Positions 44,901-54,125 are shown, numbered from the stretch's first letter. The stretch is DNA of 64,000 nucleotides from Amycolatopsis taiwanensis DSM 45107 (GCF_000519205.1 NZ_JAFB01000019.1:62001-126000); one strand, 5' to 3'. Numbers and translations: made by a program. The notes: generated from the letters alone by a model not told the origin.

Positions 44901-46525
44901 ATCGAGGTGACCAGTTCCTCGCGGATCGCGTCCAGCGGCGGGTTGGTCACCTGTGCGAAGCCCTGCTTGAAGTACTCGTAGAGCTGCCGGGACCGCTTGG
45001 ACAGCACGGCCGGCGGGGTGTCCGTGCCCATCGACCCGATCGGCTCGGCGCCCTTGCAGGTCATGGGCGCGAGCAGGATCTTCAGCTCCTCCTCGGTGTA
45101 GCCGAACGACTGCTGGCGCCGGAGCACCGAGTCGTGGCTCTGCGTGACGTGGTCACGGCCGGGCAGGTCGGCCAGCTGGAGCAGCCCCGCGTGCAACCAT
45201 TCGCCGTACGGCTGCTTGCGCGCGAGCTCGCTCTTTATCTCGTCGTCGTTGACGATCTTGCCGGCCTCGGTGTCCACCAGGAACATCCGGCCCGGCTTGA
45301 GCCGGCCCTTCGCCACCACCTCGTCCGGCGGTACGTCGAGCACGCCCGCCTCGCTGGCCAGCACGACACGGTCGTCGGCGGTGCGCCACCAGCGGGCGGG
45401 GCGCAGGCCGTTGCGGTCCAGCACCGCGCCGACGAGCGCGCCGTCGGTGAACGTCACGCACGCCGGCCCGTCCCACGGTTCCATCAGGCTGGCGTGGAAC
45501 TGGTAGAACGCGCGGCGGTGCGAATCCATCGTGTCGTGGTTCTCCCACGCCTCCGGGATCATCATCAGCACCGCGTGTGGCAGGCTGCGGCCGCCCAGGT
45601 GCAGCAGTTCGAGGACCTCGTCGAAGGACGCCGAGTCCGACGCCTCGGGCGAACAGATCGGGTACAGCCGGGAAAGGTCGGCCGGGATCAGGTCCGACTC
45701 CAGCAGCGCCTCGCGGGCGCGCATCCGGTTCCGGTTGCCGCGGATGGTGTTGATCTCGCCGTTGTGCGCGACGAACCGAAAGGGATGAGCCAGCGGCCAC
45801 GACGGGAAGGTGTTCGTGGAAAACCGGCTGTGCACCAAGGCGATCGCGCTCACCAGACGCTCGTCGCGCAGGTCGGAGAACAGCGCCGGGAGCTGGTCGG
45901 GGGTGACCATTCCCTTGTAGACCAACGTGCGCGCCGACAGCGACGGGAAGTAGGTGCCGCAGCCCGCGGGCAGGCTCTCGTTTTCGGCGCGCTTGCGCAG
46001 GCAGAAGGCCAGCCGGTCGAGCTCGATGCCGGCCGGGCGCACCCCGTCCCCGTCCGGTTTGCCGGCCAGGAAAAGCATGGCGAAGTGCGGCATGACCGAG
46101 CGGGCGCTCGGCCCGATGCCGGCGGCGTCGGGGTCGGCCGGCACCTCGCGCCAGCCGAGCACGTCGAGGTTCTCCTCCTCGGCGAGGCGCTCGATCAGGC
46201 CGATGGCCTTGTTCCGCTGCTCGGGGTCGACCGGCAGGAACGCGATGCCGGCCGCGTAGGAGCCGGGCGCGGGCAGGTCGAAGCCCGCCTGGCTGCGCAG
46301 GAACTCGTCGGGCAGCTGGATGAGGATGCCGGCACCGTCGCCGGAGGTGGGCTCGGCCCCCGCCGCGCCGCGGTGGTTGAGGTTGGTCAACGCCGTCAGC
46401 CCGTCGGTGATCGTCCGATGGCTACGCCGGCCACGGATGTCGGCCACCATGGCGACACCACAGGAATCCTGTTCGGTCGCCGGGTCATACAGACCCTGCC
46501 TGTCCGGGATGGCGGAGAAGATCAT
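41975..46525 (-). CDS. gltB: glutamate synthase large subunit
   Basis: A 1,516-residue enzyme with an N-terminal glutamine amidotransferase (Cys22 in [13 protein letters not shown] after a 21-residue propeptide), a central domain, an FMN-binding synthase domain ([10 protein letters not shown]..., [10 protein letters not shown]) with the [3Fe-4S] Cys set [11 protein letters not shown], and a C-terminal GltB beta-helix ([21 protein letters not shown]). ATG 46525 has a strong SD, GGAGGT, 5-6 bases upstream. It forms an operon with gltD. A GlnR-like half-site lies about 100 bp upstream. Confidence 0.96.
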   Translation of the reverse strand: MIFSAIPDRQGLYDPATEQDSCGVAMVADIRGRRSHRTITDGLTALTNLNHRGAAGAEPTSGDGAGILIQLPDEFLRSQAGFDLPAPGSYAAGIAFLPVDPEQRNKAIGLIERLAEEENLDVLGWREVPADPDAAGIGPSARSVMPHFAMLFLAGKPDGDGVRPAGIELDRLAFCLRKRAENESLPAGCGTYFPSLSARTLVYKGMVTPDQLPALFSDLRDERLVSAIALVHSRFSTNTFPSWPLAHPFRFVAHNGEINTIRGNRNRMRAREALLESDLIPADLSRLYPICSPEASDSASFDEVLELLHLGGRSLPHAVLMMIPEAWENHDTMDSHRRAFYQFHASLMEPWDGPACVTFTDGALVGAVLDRNGLRPARWWRTADDRVVLASEAGVLDVPPDEVVAKGRLKPGRMFLVDTEAGKIVNDDEIKSELARKQPYGEWLHAGLLQLADLPGRDHVTQSHDSVLRRQQSFGYTEEELKILLAPMTCKGAEPIGSMGTDTPPAVLSKRSRQLYEYFKQGFAQVTNPPLDAIREELVTSMSRIMGPEGNLLGPGPASCRHIQLPTPVIDNDELAKLIHINDDGDLPGYACTVLSGLFEVDGGGKALAAAVERVRREASEAIAAGARTLVLSDRDSDHRMAPIPSLLLVSAVHHHLVRTRERLRVALVVETGDAREVHHVALLLGYGAAAVNPYLAFESIEDMIAQGVLTGIEPRQAIRNYVKALVKGVLKIMSKMGISTVGAYTAAQVFESFGLSQDVLDEYFTGTVSKLGGVGLDVLAEEVAIRHRRAYPENPTDRVHRRLESGGEYAYRREGELHLFTPETVFLLQHATKTRREEVYRAYADEVHRLAREGGLLRGMFSFQERKPVPIDEVESIESICKRFNTGAMSYGSISAEAHQTLAIAMNRIGGRSNTGEGGEDAERLYDPERRSAIKQVASGRFGVTSEYLVNADDIQIKMAQGAKPGEGGQLPPNKVYPWIARTRHSTPGVGLISPPPHHDIYSIEDLAQLIHDLKNANERARIHVKLVSTLGVGTVAAGVSKAHADVVLISGHDGGTGASPLNSLKHAGTPWEIGLAETQQTLLLNGLRDRITVQVDGSMKTGRDVVIAALLGAEEYGFATAPLVVEGCIMMRVCHLDTCPVGVATQSPELRKRYTGQAEHVVNYFRFVAQEVRELLASLGFRSLDEAIGRADVLDTDEAVEHWKTEGMDLRPIFQMPTESPYGGARHKTREQDHGLDRALDRTLIQLAEAALEDAYPVRLELPVRNVNRTVGTLLGSEITRRYGGEGLPDGTIHVRLTGSAGQSLGAFLPRGITLELIGDANDYVGKGLSGGRIVVRPHPDATFAAERQVIAGNTLAYGATGGEMFLRGQVGERFCVRNSGAVVVAEGVGDHAFEYMTGGRAVVLGPTGRNLAAGMSGGISYVLDLDFADVNREMVELLPLEAEDFDWLKEIVTRHHELTSSTVAASLLGDWPRRSAAFTKVMPRDYARVLEAMKVAKASGRDLDEAIMEVARG

Positions 46526-46620
46526 GCGGGGACCTCCTTCGTCGTCTTCGTGCTCAGTTGGGAAAATCCCCCGGTTGGAGCGGTGCTCGGGACGACGATG
46601 GCCCGCCAATTAGCGCGACC

Positions 46621-46636
46621 TTAACACCCAGGAAAC
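46621..46636. promoter_or_regulatory. candidate GlnR half-site upstream of gltB
   Basis: TTAACACCCAGGAAAC fits the GlnR unit GTNAC-N6-GAAAC with one mismatch (T for the first G). It lies 96 bp before the gltB start. The flanking spacer 46526-46844 contains no gene. GlnR is the actinobacterial nitrogen regulator, so control of gltBD is plausible. Confidence 0.4.
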
Positions 46637-46844
46637 ACGACGGCACCCGTCCGCGGTGTGGATTTTCTCATCACTCGGTAACGATCTGGCTGCGACGAAC
46701 GACGTCGTTCTTGATGGGCGAGTCCGGGATGGACCCCGTCAAGTGTAGCGCCACCCAAGCTCGCCAAGGTTACGTCAGCACGCCCACACGCAGCCAGGTC
46801 TTCCGCTCGTCCGGTCGATGTCAGCGACTGCGCGTCGCGGATCG

Positions 46845-47010
46845 TTGACGGTGGTAGCGTTCCTCCCGCTGGTCGACGCCTTGTTGACCAGGGACGCGAA
46901 CGTCAGCGAAATCCGGTGCGAATCCGGTGCTGTGCCGCAACTGTGATGACTCGGGCACCTTCCGTGTCCGGTCGAGCCAGGTCGCCTGACGTCCGCGCCG
47001 ACGCCCATTT
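46845..47010 (+). ncRNA. cobalamin (B12) riboswitch
   Basis: The B12-box family is clear: GAAATCCGGTGCGAATCCGG then TGCTGTGCCGCAACTGTGA (46908-46946) and GAGCCAGGTCGCCTGACG (46974-46991), with paired P1 arms around them. It lies upstream of an importer operon (47082-50066). Binding of adenosyl- or methylcobalamin is expected to turn the operon off when B12 is plentiful. The element boundaries are approximate. Confidence 0.93.
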
Positions 47011-47081
47011 ACCTCCGGTCCAGGGGTGCGGCGTCCGTGACCTCTCACGGCGCACATCGCGGCCGGGTTGAGAGGTTTGAA

Positions 47082-48077
47082 GTGCCAAGACTGTTACCGG
47101 TTCGACCGGAAGCACTCCGGTATCCGACGCCGGCGACCGATGCGAGCACGCGGTCGGCCTCGGGTAGGTTTCCCCGATATTTTCTTTGCGCCCTCACCGC
47201 TTTGCTGGTGCTGGCCGGTTGCGCGACCCGTCCATCCGAAGCGGACTCCACGGCGAAACCGGATGCCGAGGGCACCTTCCCGGTCACGATCGGCTCGGTC
47301 ACCATCGACCGGCAGCCGGCGCGAATCGTGTCGCTTTCCGCGTCGGCCACGGAAACCCTTTACGCGCTCGGCGCCGGACCACAGGTGGTGGCGGTCGATT
47401 CCACCTCGGACTACCCGCCACAGGCGCCACACAGCGACCTGAGCGCGTTCTCGCCCGACCCGGAGGCCATCAGCGCCTACAACCCGGATCTCGTGCTGGT
47501 GTCGGAAGACCCGAGCGGCCTGTCGGCCGCGCTCGCCAAGACCGGCGTGAAAACCCTTGTGCTGCCGGCCCCGGTGACCCTCGACGACGCCTACCGCCAG
47601 TTCGCCGACCTCGGCCGGGCGACCGGGCACCAGGCCGAAGGCGAGAGCCTGGCCCGCCAGGCCCGCGACGACATCGACAAGATCGTCGCCGGCACGCCCG
47701 AACCGGCGCGGCCGCTGAGCTACTACTACGAGCTCGACCAGACGTACTACAGCCTCACTTCGACGAGCTTCGTCGGGCAGATCATCGCGCGATTCGGGCT
47801 GGCGAACATCGCCGACGGCGCGGGGACGGGCGACTACCCGCAGCTGTCGGCCGAGCACATCCTGCGGGTGAATCCCGGCCTGATCTTCCTGGCGGACACC
47901 AAGTGCTGCGGCCAGAACCCGGACACCGTGGCCGCCCGCCCGGGCTGGGACACGCTCGACGCGGTCCGGCAGAGGCACGTCGTCGGCCTCGACGATGACA
48001 TCGCCTCCCGATGGGGTCCCCGCATCGTCGACCTCGCGCGTGCGATCTCGGACGCCGTGAAGTCCGCCGAGCAGTGA
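47082..48077 (+). CDS. btuF: cobalamin-type ABC transporter substrate-binding lipoprotein
   Basis: About 331 residues. An N-terminal signal ends in a lipobox (ALLVLAGC), so it is tethered to the membrane. The rest is a FepB/BtuF-type class III binding fold (PARIVSLSASATETLYALGAG, YNPDLVLVSEDPSG, RPGWDTLDAV). GTG 47082 has GAGAGG 6 bases upstream. Gene is downstream of the riboswitch; its TGA at 48075-48077 lies inside the direct repeat that flanks element A copy 4. Confidence 0.88.
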   Translation: MPRLLPVRPEALRYPTPATDASTRSASGRFPRYFLCALTALLVLAGCATRPSEADSTAKPDAEGTFPVTIGSVTIDRQPARIVSLSASATETLYALGAGPQVVAVDSTSDYPPQAPHSDLSAFSPDPEAISAYNPDLVLVSEDPSGLSAALAKTGVKTLVLPAPVTLDDAYRQFADLGRATGHQAEGESLARQARDDIDKIVAGTPEPARPLSYYYELDQTYYSLTSTSFVGQIIARFGLANIADGAGTGDYPQLSAEHILRVNPGLIFLADTKCCGQNPDTVAARPGWDTLDAVRQRHVVGLDDDIASRWGPRIVDLARAISDAVKSAEQ

Positions 48078-48244
48078 GTAGCCCCTTGTCAAGTCGCGGC
48101 AATCAAGGCGACCAGCACGCGCGCGCCCCGAAGGCCGCGATATCGAGGCGGCGGGGCGCCCTTGGCGAGAACCTGGCTCGACCTCGGATGAAGCGCCCCG
48201 TCGACACGATCGCGGTCGCGCGCAAACCTGCGGAGGAACAGTGA
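48072..48244 (+). repeat. element A copy 4, within the btuFCD operon
   Basis: CAGTGA flanks the unit (48072-48077 and 48239-48244). The left copy holds the btuF stop TGA and the right copy holds the btuC start GTG. The unit begins CCCCTTGTCAAGTCGCGGC and ends ACCTGCGGAGGAA. Before insertion the junction GAGCAGTGATCGC would have had btuF stop and btuC start overlapping (GTGA). This is a clean target duplication. Confidence 0.78.
48086..48244 (+). CDS. element A mini-gene, copy 4 (52 residues)
   Basis: TTG 48086 to TGA 48242-48244. The peptide begins SSRGNQGDQHARAPKAAISR and ends MKRPVDTIAVARKPAEEQ. It starts 8 bp after the btuF stop, and its stop overlaps the btuC GTG start (GTGA), so btuC would be coupled to it. 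An in-frame K/P change (KPAEEQ) marks decay relative to copy 2. Only sequence conservation supports translation. Confidence 0.45.
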   Translation: MSSRGNQGDQHARAPKAAISRRRGALGENLARPRMKRPVDTIAVARKPAEEQ

Positions 48245-49293
48245 TCGCAGCGCTCCGTGCGCGGCGCCCCGGCGGCGGGGCACGAACGCGGTTACGGCCC
48301 CGCGCCGTCGTGATCGCGGTGCTGCTGCTGGTGGCCGTCCTGTTGTCCGCGGTGCTGGTCGGCGCCGGAAACCTGGGCTGGCAGCGCGTCCTCGGCGAGA
48401 TCTTCGCGCAGGTGACCGGCGGACGGTCGCCGCTTTCGGAGCGGGAGGCGGCGATCGTCTGGCAGCTGCGGGTGCCCAGGGTGCTGCTGGCCGGTCTGGT
48501 CGGCGCGGCGCTGGCGGGCGCCGGCGCGACCTTCCAGGGCGTGTTCCGCAACCCGCTCGCCGACCCGTACCTGCTCGGGTCGGCGGCCGGGGCGGGGATG
48601 GCGGCCACGCTCGTCGTCGTGCTGACCCCCAGCGGGTCCGCCTGGCTGCCCGTGGCCGCGTTCGCCGGGGCGCTCGGCGGGGTCGGCCTGAGCTGGCTGC
48701 TCGGCCGGTCCGCCGGCGGGCCCGGCACGGCCACGCTGCTGCTGGCCGGGGTCGCGGTCACCGCGTTCCTGACCGCCGTGCAGACCTTCGCCCAGCAGCT
48801 GAACACCACGACCCTCAAGCAGGTCTACACCTGGATCCTGGGCGGGCTGACCGTCAGCGGCTGGCACGAGGTCATGGTGGCCCTGCCCTACATCGGACTG
48901 GCCGCGATCGTGCTGTGCCTGTCCGCACGGCTGCTCGACGTGCTCACGCTCGGCGACGCGGAGGCGGCGTCACTGGGTCTGCGGCCCGGCCGGGTGCGGC
49001 TCCTGCTCGTCGCCGCCGCGTCGCTCGCGACCGCCGCGGCGGTGTCGGTGAGCGGATTGATCTCGTTCGTGGGCCTCGTGGTGCCACACCTGGTCCGGCT
49101 GCTGGCCGGGGCCAGCTACCGCGTGGTCGTCCCGCTTTCGCTGCTCGGCGGTGCGGCGTTTTTGATCGTCGCCGACCAGATCGCGCGCACGGCGCTTCCC
49201 GGGGAAATCCCCCTTGGTGTGGTGACCGCGTTCACCGGAGCGCCCTTCTTCGTGATGGTGCTGCGCCGCTCGTCGCGAGGAGCGAGCCGGTGA
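48241..49293 (+). CDS. btuC: cobalamin-type ABC transporter permease (FecCD family)
   Basis: A 350-residue permease of the FecCD family with about ten membrane helices: PRAVVIAVLLLVAVLLSA, RVPRVLLAGLVGAALAGAGATFQG, FRNPLADPYLLGSAAGAG, LGDAEAASLGLRPGRVR and GAPFFVMVLRR are family blocks. GTG 48241 overlaps the mini-gene stop and has GGAGGA 3 bases upstream. It ends in a GTGA overlap with the ATPase gene. Imports the same ligand as btuF. Confidence 0.9.
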   Translation: MIAALRARRPGGGARTRLRPRAVVIAVLLLVAVLLSAVLVGAGNLGWQRVLGEIFAQVTGGRSPLSEREAAIVWQLRVPRVLLAGLVGAALAGAGATFQGVFRNPLADPYLLGSAAGAGMAATLVVVLTPSGSAWLPVAAFAGALGGVGLSWLLGRSAGGPGTATLLLAGVAVTAFLTAVQTFAQQLNTTTLKQVYTWILGGLTVSGWHEVMVALPYIGLAAIVLCLSARLLDVLTLGDAEAASLGLRPGRVRLLLVAAASLATAAAVSVSGLISFVGLVVPHLVRLLAGASYRVVVPLSLLGGAAFLIVADQIARTALPGEIPLGVVTAFTGAPFFVMVLRRSSRGASR

Positions 49294-50066
49294 CCGCGCT
49301 GCGCCTGCGAAACGTGTCCGCGGGGTACGGCGACCGCACGGTGGTGCACGGGGTCTCGGCCCAAGCGCCCAGTGGCGGCTGGCTGGCCGTGGTGGGGCCG
49401 AACGGCGCGGGAAAGTCGACTCTGCTCAAGGCGGTGGCCGGCCTGCTGCCCTTCACCGGCGAGATCTCCTTCGCCGGCCGAGGTGCGCAACGGTTGTCGC
49501 GTAAGGAAAAAGCGCGCCTGGTCGGCTACGCGCCGCAAAGCCCGGTCCTGCCCGACGGGCTCACCGTGACCGACTACGTGCTCCTCGGCCGCACGCCGCA
49601 TCTGGGCCCGCTGGCCCGCGAGAGCGCCGCTGATCTCTCCATTGTGGACGACGTCTTGGCCAGGCTCGACCTCGGTGCGCTGGCCGCGCGCAGGCTGCAC
49701 ACGCTCTCCGGCGGTGAGCGCCAGCGGGCGGTGCTGGCCAGGGTGCTCGCTCAGCGCACCGGCCTGCTGCTGCTGGACGAGCCGACCACGGGTTTGGACA
49801 TCGGGCACGCGCAGGCACTGCTGGAGCTCGTCGACCGGCTGCGACACGAGGACGGCATCACCGTGGTGTCCACATTGCACGATTTGACGTTCGCCGCGCA
49901 GTACGCCGACCGGCTGGTGCTTATCGACGGTGGCACGGTCGCCGCGGAAGGCGCACCCGGCGAGGTGTTGACCGCGAACCGGCTGAACCACCACTACAAC
50001 GCGGCGGCGGCCGTACTGAACGCGCCGGAGGGCGACCTCGTGGTGGCGCCGATTCGCCCGAAGTAG
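49290..50066 (+). CDS. btuD: cobalamin-type ABC transporter ATP-binding protein
   Basis: A 258-residue ATPase of the FepC/BtuD type: Walker A GPNGAGKST, signature LSGGERQR, Walker B LLLLDEPTTG, then the H-loop region VSTLHDLTFA. GTG 49290 overlaps the permease stop. It ends the riboswitch-led operon btuF-mini-gene-btuC-btuD. B12 is the likely ligand because of the riboswitch, but FepBCD-type siderophore transport cannot be excluded. Confidence 0.92.
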   Translation: MTALRLRNVSAGYGDRTVVHGVSAQAPSGGWLAVVGPNGAGKSTLLKAVAGLLPFTGEISFAGRGAQRLSRKEKARLVGYAPQSPVLPDGLTVTDYVLLGRTPHLGPLARESAADLSIVDDVLARLDLGALAARRLHTLSGGERQRAVLARVLAQRTGLLLLDEPTTGLDIGHAQALLELVDRLRHEDGITVVSTLHDLTFAAQYADRLVLIDGGTVAAEGAPGEVLTANRLNHHYNAAAAVLNAPEGDLVVAPIRPK

Positions 50067-50178
50067 CCATTTCCGGACAGCTTCCGGTGTTTCTCGCGAA
50101 ACCAGCCCACAACCGCCAGACGGTGCAATATTGTCCATCAGCAACGAGCACGATCTAGGACTCCCTGGGGGGACCCCG

Positions 50179-50514
50179 ATGGATTTTCACGTGAACCCGG
50201 ACGCCGTCAAGCAGTACGCCGAGGTGCTGGACGGGCTCAACTCGGCGATCGATTCGATCAGCGAGTACATGCACACGTACGGGTGCGACAAATCCGGGTT
50301 CACCGGCCTGTTCATCGTGCTGCAGCCCGTGGTCGACCTGGTCGGGTCGCTCTACGGGGACACGCTGAAGTTCGGCAAGCAGCGCCTCGCCTCGCTTGTG
50401 GACGGGGTCAACCACACCGCCGAGACCTACGAGCAGACCGAGGGCAAGGTCGGCGACGTGTTGAAGAACCTGCTCAGCGAGATCGACAGCGCCGCCACTT
50501 CGGCCCTCGCCTGA
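50179..50514 (+). CDS. EspC-type small type VII secretion protein
   Basis: A 111-residue helical protein like the EspC/WXG100-related T7SS substrates. A helical hairpin with Gly-rich turns, and the T7SS export motif YxxxE at residues 84-88 (YEQTE) near the end of the second helix. It is the first gene of a three-gene cassette. ATG 50179 has GGGGGGA 4-8 bases upstream. It is likely secreted, perhaps as a partner of the downstream large protein. No ESX core gene (EccC, MycP) is in this window. Confidence 0.75.
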   Translation: MDFHVNPDAVKQYAEVLDGLNSAIDSISEYMHTYGCDKSGFTGLFIVLQPVVDLVGSLYGDTLKFGKQRLASLVDGVNHTAETYEQTEGKVGDVLKNLLSEIDSAATSALA

Positions 50515-50540
50515 CCCAGCCGTAGAGAACGGACCGACCC

Positions 50541-52400
50541 ATGACGACACGACGCCCGCCGCACAACCCCCCGCCGCACCACAACCACCCCCAGCATCCC
50601 CAGCAGCACCCTCAGTACCCCCAGCATCCCCAACATCCCCAACAGGGGCCGTACCAGCCGCACCCTACGCAGGGATCGCCGTACGGCGGCCACCCCCAGC
50701 AAGGGCCCTACCCACCACACCCACCGCAGGCGCCGCCGTACCACCCGGGTCCGCCGCAGCCGGGGCCGTACCCGCCGCGCCCACCGCAGGGATCGCCCTT
50801 CCCGGGCCAGCCCGGCCACCCGCAGCAGGGGCCGTACCCACCGAACCCGCCCCAGGGACCACCCATTCCGGGCCAGCCGGGCCACCCGCAGCAAGGCCCG
50901 TACCCGCCGCAGCCTCCGATGCAGCCCGGCGGTCCTGGCTCGACCGGCAACGGCAGCACCTCGCCGTCGAGCGCCGGTCAAGGCGGGAATTCCGGCAGCG
51001 AAACCGGCGAATCAGGCTCCGGTAGCGGCTCCAGCGCATCCGGCAGCGGTTCAGGCGCATCCGGCAGCGGTTCAGGCGAGTCCGGTAACGGCTCCAGCGG
51101 CTCCGGTGAATCGGGTTCCGGTGAATCGGGCGGCGGGGACGGCGGCGGCGATTCGGGCGGTGAGCCGGGGTTCGAGCCGACCGCGCCGAGCGGCAGCTAC
51201 CAGACCGGCTCCGAGATCACCGACGTGCTGCAGCCACCGGAGCCCGGTGACGGCTCGGACGTCAAGGAACTCGTGCAGAGCGCCGGCCTGGAAGTGATGG
51301 CGGTGGACTGGGTGTTCCAGCACATCGCCGGCAAGAGCCTGGTCGACATGGTGATCAAGCCGCTGACCGGCGACTTCAGCAAGATGCGGCAGAACGCCGA
51401 GGCGTGGGAGAACATCGGCAACGCGATGAAGCAGTTCTCCACCACCATGTCGGGGAACGCGGGAATCGCCACCGGCGAAAACTGGAGCGGACCGTCGGCG
51501 CTCGCGCACAAGGCCTACGTGGACCTCGGCTGGAAAGCCGGGTTGGCCGTCGAGGGCGAGATCGCGAAGCTGATCGCCAAGGGCTTCAACCTTGTCGCCG
51601 ACCAGTCGGAGAAGCTGGCCGGCAAGGCACTGGAACTGCTCAAGAAGCTGATCGACAAGCTCATCGAGATCGCCGCGAAGGCGTGCATCCCGGTGGTGGG
51701 CTGGGCGGCCGAGGCCACCACGATCATCGACGCGATCGACATCGCCAACGAGATCTTCTCGATCATCGAGATGATCAAGGACATCATCGAGAACGTGAAG
51801 TCGATGTGGAACTCGATCCAGGACGTCGGCTCACAGCTGGCGAAGATCAAGGACATCAACAGCCTCGGCGACGCGATCGACATCGCGAAGAACATCAAGG
51901 GCGATGTCAGCGACATCGCCGACAGTGGGAAGAACATCGCCTCGGACGCGAAGGACATCGGCACGAGCGCCAAGGGCATCGCGGGCGGCGGGGAAGAGGA
52001 AGGCGGCAGCGGCACCCACTCCTCGTCGGGCAACGAGGGCGGCCAGCATTCCTCGAGCGGCAACGACCAAGGCAGCACTACCCATTCCTCGAGCGGCAAC
52101 GATGGCGGCACCACCCACTCGTCGGGCGGTGACAACCAAAGCGGCGGCACCCACTCCTCGGGGAACACGCCGAACGGCGGCAACACCAGCACCACCCACC
52201 CGACCGCGCCGAACGGGACCACCGGCGGACAACCACACACGCCGCCGCCCTCGACCGCGCCGAGCGGGCAACCGCACACGCCGCCCAACTCGACCGGAAC
52301 CGGCCACAATGGACAGACACCCGCGGGTTCCACGACCCACCACAGTCCCAGCCACACCACCACCTCGACCCCGCACCACACCGGCCCTCGCCGCCACTGA
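50541..52400 (+). CDS. large proline-rich WXG-domain protein, putative T7SS substrate
   Basis: 619 residues in four zones. 1-135: His/Pro/Gln-rich with tandem QGPYPPxPPQG-type units. 140-205: Gly/Ser/Glu-rich. 225-420: helical domain with WSG at 315-317 in GENWSGPSALAHKAYVDLGW, the WXG signature. 420-480: amphipathic helices with repeating DI..I-type units (AIDIAKNIKGDVSDIADSGK). 485-619: Ser/Gly/Thr/His low complexity with ~10-residue repeats (THSSSGN, QHSSSGN). No enzyme domain is recognised. Follows the EspC-type gene by 26 bp. Confidence 0.7.
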   Translation: MTTRRPPHNPPPHHNHPQHPQQHPQYPQHPQHPQQGPYQPHPTQGSPYGGHPQQGPYPPHPPQAPPYHPGPPQPGPYPPRPPQGSPFPGQPGHPQQGPYPPNPPQGPPIPGQPGHPQQGPYPPQPPMQPGGPGSTGNGSTSPSSAGQGGNSGSETGESGSGSGSSASGSGSGASGSGSGESGNGSSGSGESGSGESGGGDGGGDSGGEPGFEPTAPSGSYQTGSEITDVLQPPEPGDGSDVKELVQSAGLEVMAVDWVFQHIAGKSLVDMVIKPLTGDFSKMRQNAEAWENIGNAMKQFSTTMSGNAGIATGENWSGPSALAHKAYVDLGWKAGLAVEGEIAKLIAKGFNLVADQSEKLAGKALELLKKLIDKLIEIAAKACIPVVGWAAEATTIIDAIDIANEIFSIIEMIKDIIENVKSMWNSIQDVGSQLAKIKDINSLGDAIDIAKNIKGDVSDIADSGKNIASDAKDIGTSAKGIAGGGEEEGGSGTHSSSGNEGGQHSSSGNDQGSTTHSSSGNDGGTTHSSGGDNQSGGTHSSGNTPNGGNTSTTHPTAPNGTTGGQPHTPPPSTAPSGQPHTPPNSTGTGHNGQTPAGSTTHHSPSHTTTSTPHHTGPRRH

Positions 52401-52420
52401 TCACGACGGAGTAGTTCGTT

Positions 52421-53188
52421 ATGTCTGACCCGGTTTCCGTCGACCTCGGTGACTCGTGGAAGCCCGCCTCGTTGCGTGAAGCCGAGGCCCGCCTCAACGA
52501 GTCGCTGATCAAGTCGGCCGAGCTCATCAAGCAGGTGGACGAGAAGCTCAAGCAACTACCCGATGTCGACCACACCGCCAAGCCCGAGGACGTCTCGGCG
52601 ATCAAGGCCGCGGCGGAGAAGCCCGACGCCCCGGCGGCCCTGCGCGCGCTGAAGAAGAAGGTCGACGCGGGCGAGTTGACCTGGCAAGACGTCCTGGAGG
52701 GCAAGGCGCTCAAGGACGAGACCGTCCGGGAGGTGATGACCGCCCGGCTCGACGGTGACATGCGCGAGATCTACCGGGAGGCCGAGCAGGGCGCCACTCT
52801 CGACGAGATCCTGGAGGCGCGCGGAGTCACCAGCGGAAGCGTGTTCGGCGGTGGCTCCTCGCAGTCCTACCCGCAGACCACGCCGTCGGCCGCGCCGAGC
52901 GAGGACGACTACTTCTCCAACGGGTTCATGGACAGCAAGCAACCGCCGGCCACCCCGCCGCCGGCCGAGCAGGCACCGCCGACGCCGCCCGCGGCAGGCT
53001 CGGAGCCACCGCGCACACCTCCACCTCGCCGTCGCGAGGTGGAGTACACCGACGACGAGTTCGAAAATCCGCTCGCCTCGCGCGGAGAGGCCAAGCGGAC
53101 CGGACCGTCCCGGCCCGCGCCGTCGCGCCGTCCACGGGACGAGCCCGAGGATGACGACGACTACTTCGGCGGCTCGGTGTTCCGCTGA
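52421..53188 (+). CDS. acidic protein of the T7SS-associated cassette
   Basis: 255 residues, family not recognised. N-terminal ~135 residues are helical and charged (SWKPASLREAEARLNESL, DEKLKQL, LDGDMREIYREAEQGATLDEILEARG). The C-terminal ~110 residues are Pro-rich and disordered with two aromatic acidic peptides, EDDYFSNGFMDS near 164-175 and EDDDDYFGGSVFR at the very end. GGAG lies about 10 bases upstream of ATG 52421. The gene is 20 bp after the large protein gene, so all three are one operon. May be a chaperone or regulator for the secreted pair; this is inferred. Confidence 0.6.
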   Translation: MSDPVSVDLGDSWKPASLREAEARLNESLIKSAELIKQVDEKLKQLPDVDHTAKPEDVSAIKAAAEKPDAPAALRALKKKVDAGELTWQDVLEGKALKDETVREVMTARLDGDMREIYREAEQGATLDEILEARGVTSGSVFGGGSSQSYPQTTPSAAPSEDDYFSNGFMDSKQPPATPPPAEQAPPTPPAAGSEPPRTPPPRRREVEYTDDEFENPLASRGEAKRTGPSRPAPSRRPRDEPEDDDDYFGGSVFR

Positions 53189-53325
53189 GCACGGCCGCCG
53201 GAACGGCCACCTTGGCAGTGTTTCGAAGGGCGCCCGTTACCTCGGGCGAAAACACGGACTTCTGGACCTAGCCCAGTCCGGCGCAAGGTGGCCGTTCCAG
53301 CGGTAGAACCTGTTACAGTTGCCCG

Positions 53326-54114
53326 GTGATACTCGATCGTTTCCGCGTTCCCGGCAAGGTGGCCGTGGTAACCGGGTCCGGACGCGGCATCGGCGCCGCG
53401 GCGGCGGTCGCACTCGCCGAGGCCGGCGCCGACGTGGTGATCTCCTCCCGCACCGCGGCGGACCTGGACGAGATCGCCGCCCGGATCTCCGCGACGGGGC
53501 GCACCGCACACGCCGTAACGGCGGATCTCAGCGATCCCGAGGCGGCCGCCGGGCTCGCAAACGAAGCGGTGGAAACCTTCGGCCGGCTCGACATCGTGGT
53601 GAACAACGTGGGCGGCACCTACCCGCGCCCGCTGCTGGAGACCACCACCGAGTTCCTCGAAGAAGCCTTCCGCTTCAACGTGTCCACCGCGCATGCCCTC
53701 ACCACCGCCGCGGTGCCCGCGATGCTGGCAGCGGGCGGCGGCGCGGTCGTCAACGTCTCGTCGGTCATGGGCCGGATCGCCGGCCGTGGCTTCGCCGCCT
53801 ACGGCACGGCGAAGGCTGCCCTCGCGCACTACACCCGGCTCGCCGCACGCGACCTGGCGCCGCGGATCCGGGTCAACGCCGTCGCGGTCGGATCGGTCGC
53901 CACCTCGGCACTGGAGATCGTGGTGAGCAACGCCGAGCTCAAGGCGAAGATGGAGTCCGCGACCCCGTTGCAGCGAATCGGCGAAGCCGAAGACATCGCC
54001 GCAACCGTGCTCTACCTCGCATCACCGGCCGGCGCCTACGTCACCGGCAAGGTCCTCGAAGCCGACGGCGGCAGCCAGGAACCCAACCTGGACCTGGGCC
54101 TGCCCGACCTGTGA
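53326..54114 (+). CDS. short-chain dehydrogenase/reductase
   Basis: A 262-residue Rossmann enzyme. NAD(P) motif TGSGRGIG near residues 16-23, catalytic Ser in NVSSVMG, YGTAK (Tyr/Lys pair) and a C-terminal ADGGSQEPN. Substrate unknown. GTG 53326 has no SD; TACAGT at 53314-53319 lies 6 bases before the GTG and would give a leaderless mRNA. It converges on lgt with a 12-bp gap. Confidence 0.9.
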   Translation: MILDRFRVPGKVAVVTGSGRGIGAAAAVALAEAGADVVISSRTAADLDEIAARISATGRTAHAVTADLSDPEAAAGLANEAVETFGRLDIVVNNVGGTYPRPLLETTTEFLEEAFRFNVSTAHALTTAAVPAMLAAGGGAVVNVSSVMGRIAGRGFAAYGTAKAALAHYTRLAARDLAPRIRVNAVAVGSVATSALEIVVSNAELKAKMESATPLQRIGEAEDIAATVLYLASPAGAYVTGKVLEADGGSQEPNLDLGLPDL

Positions 54115-54125
54115 GGACCCGGGCC

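Noticed and set aside
43451..46624. A 1,057-codon open frame antisense to gltB, and similar long antisense frames opposite sdhA, DUF885, metF, trpE and the 26.9-29.6 kb region
   Set aside because: These are long only because of the high GC content and codon bias of the true gene on the other strand; they have no recognisable domains, are Arg/His/Pro/Gly-rich, and lack ribosome-binding sites.
50560..50930. Repetitive CAGCATCCCCAGCAG-like tract as a CRISPR array or tandem DNA repeat
   Set aside because: It is a coding low-complexity His/Pro/Gln region of the secretion-cassette protein; units vary in length and sequence, there are no spacers or constant repeats.
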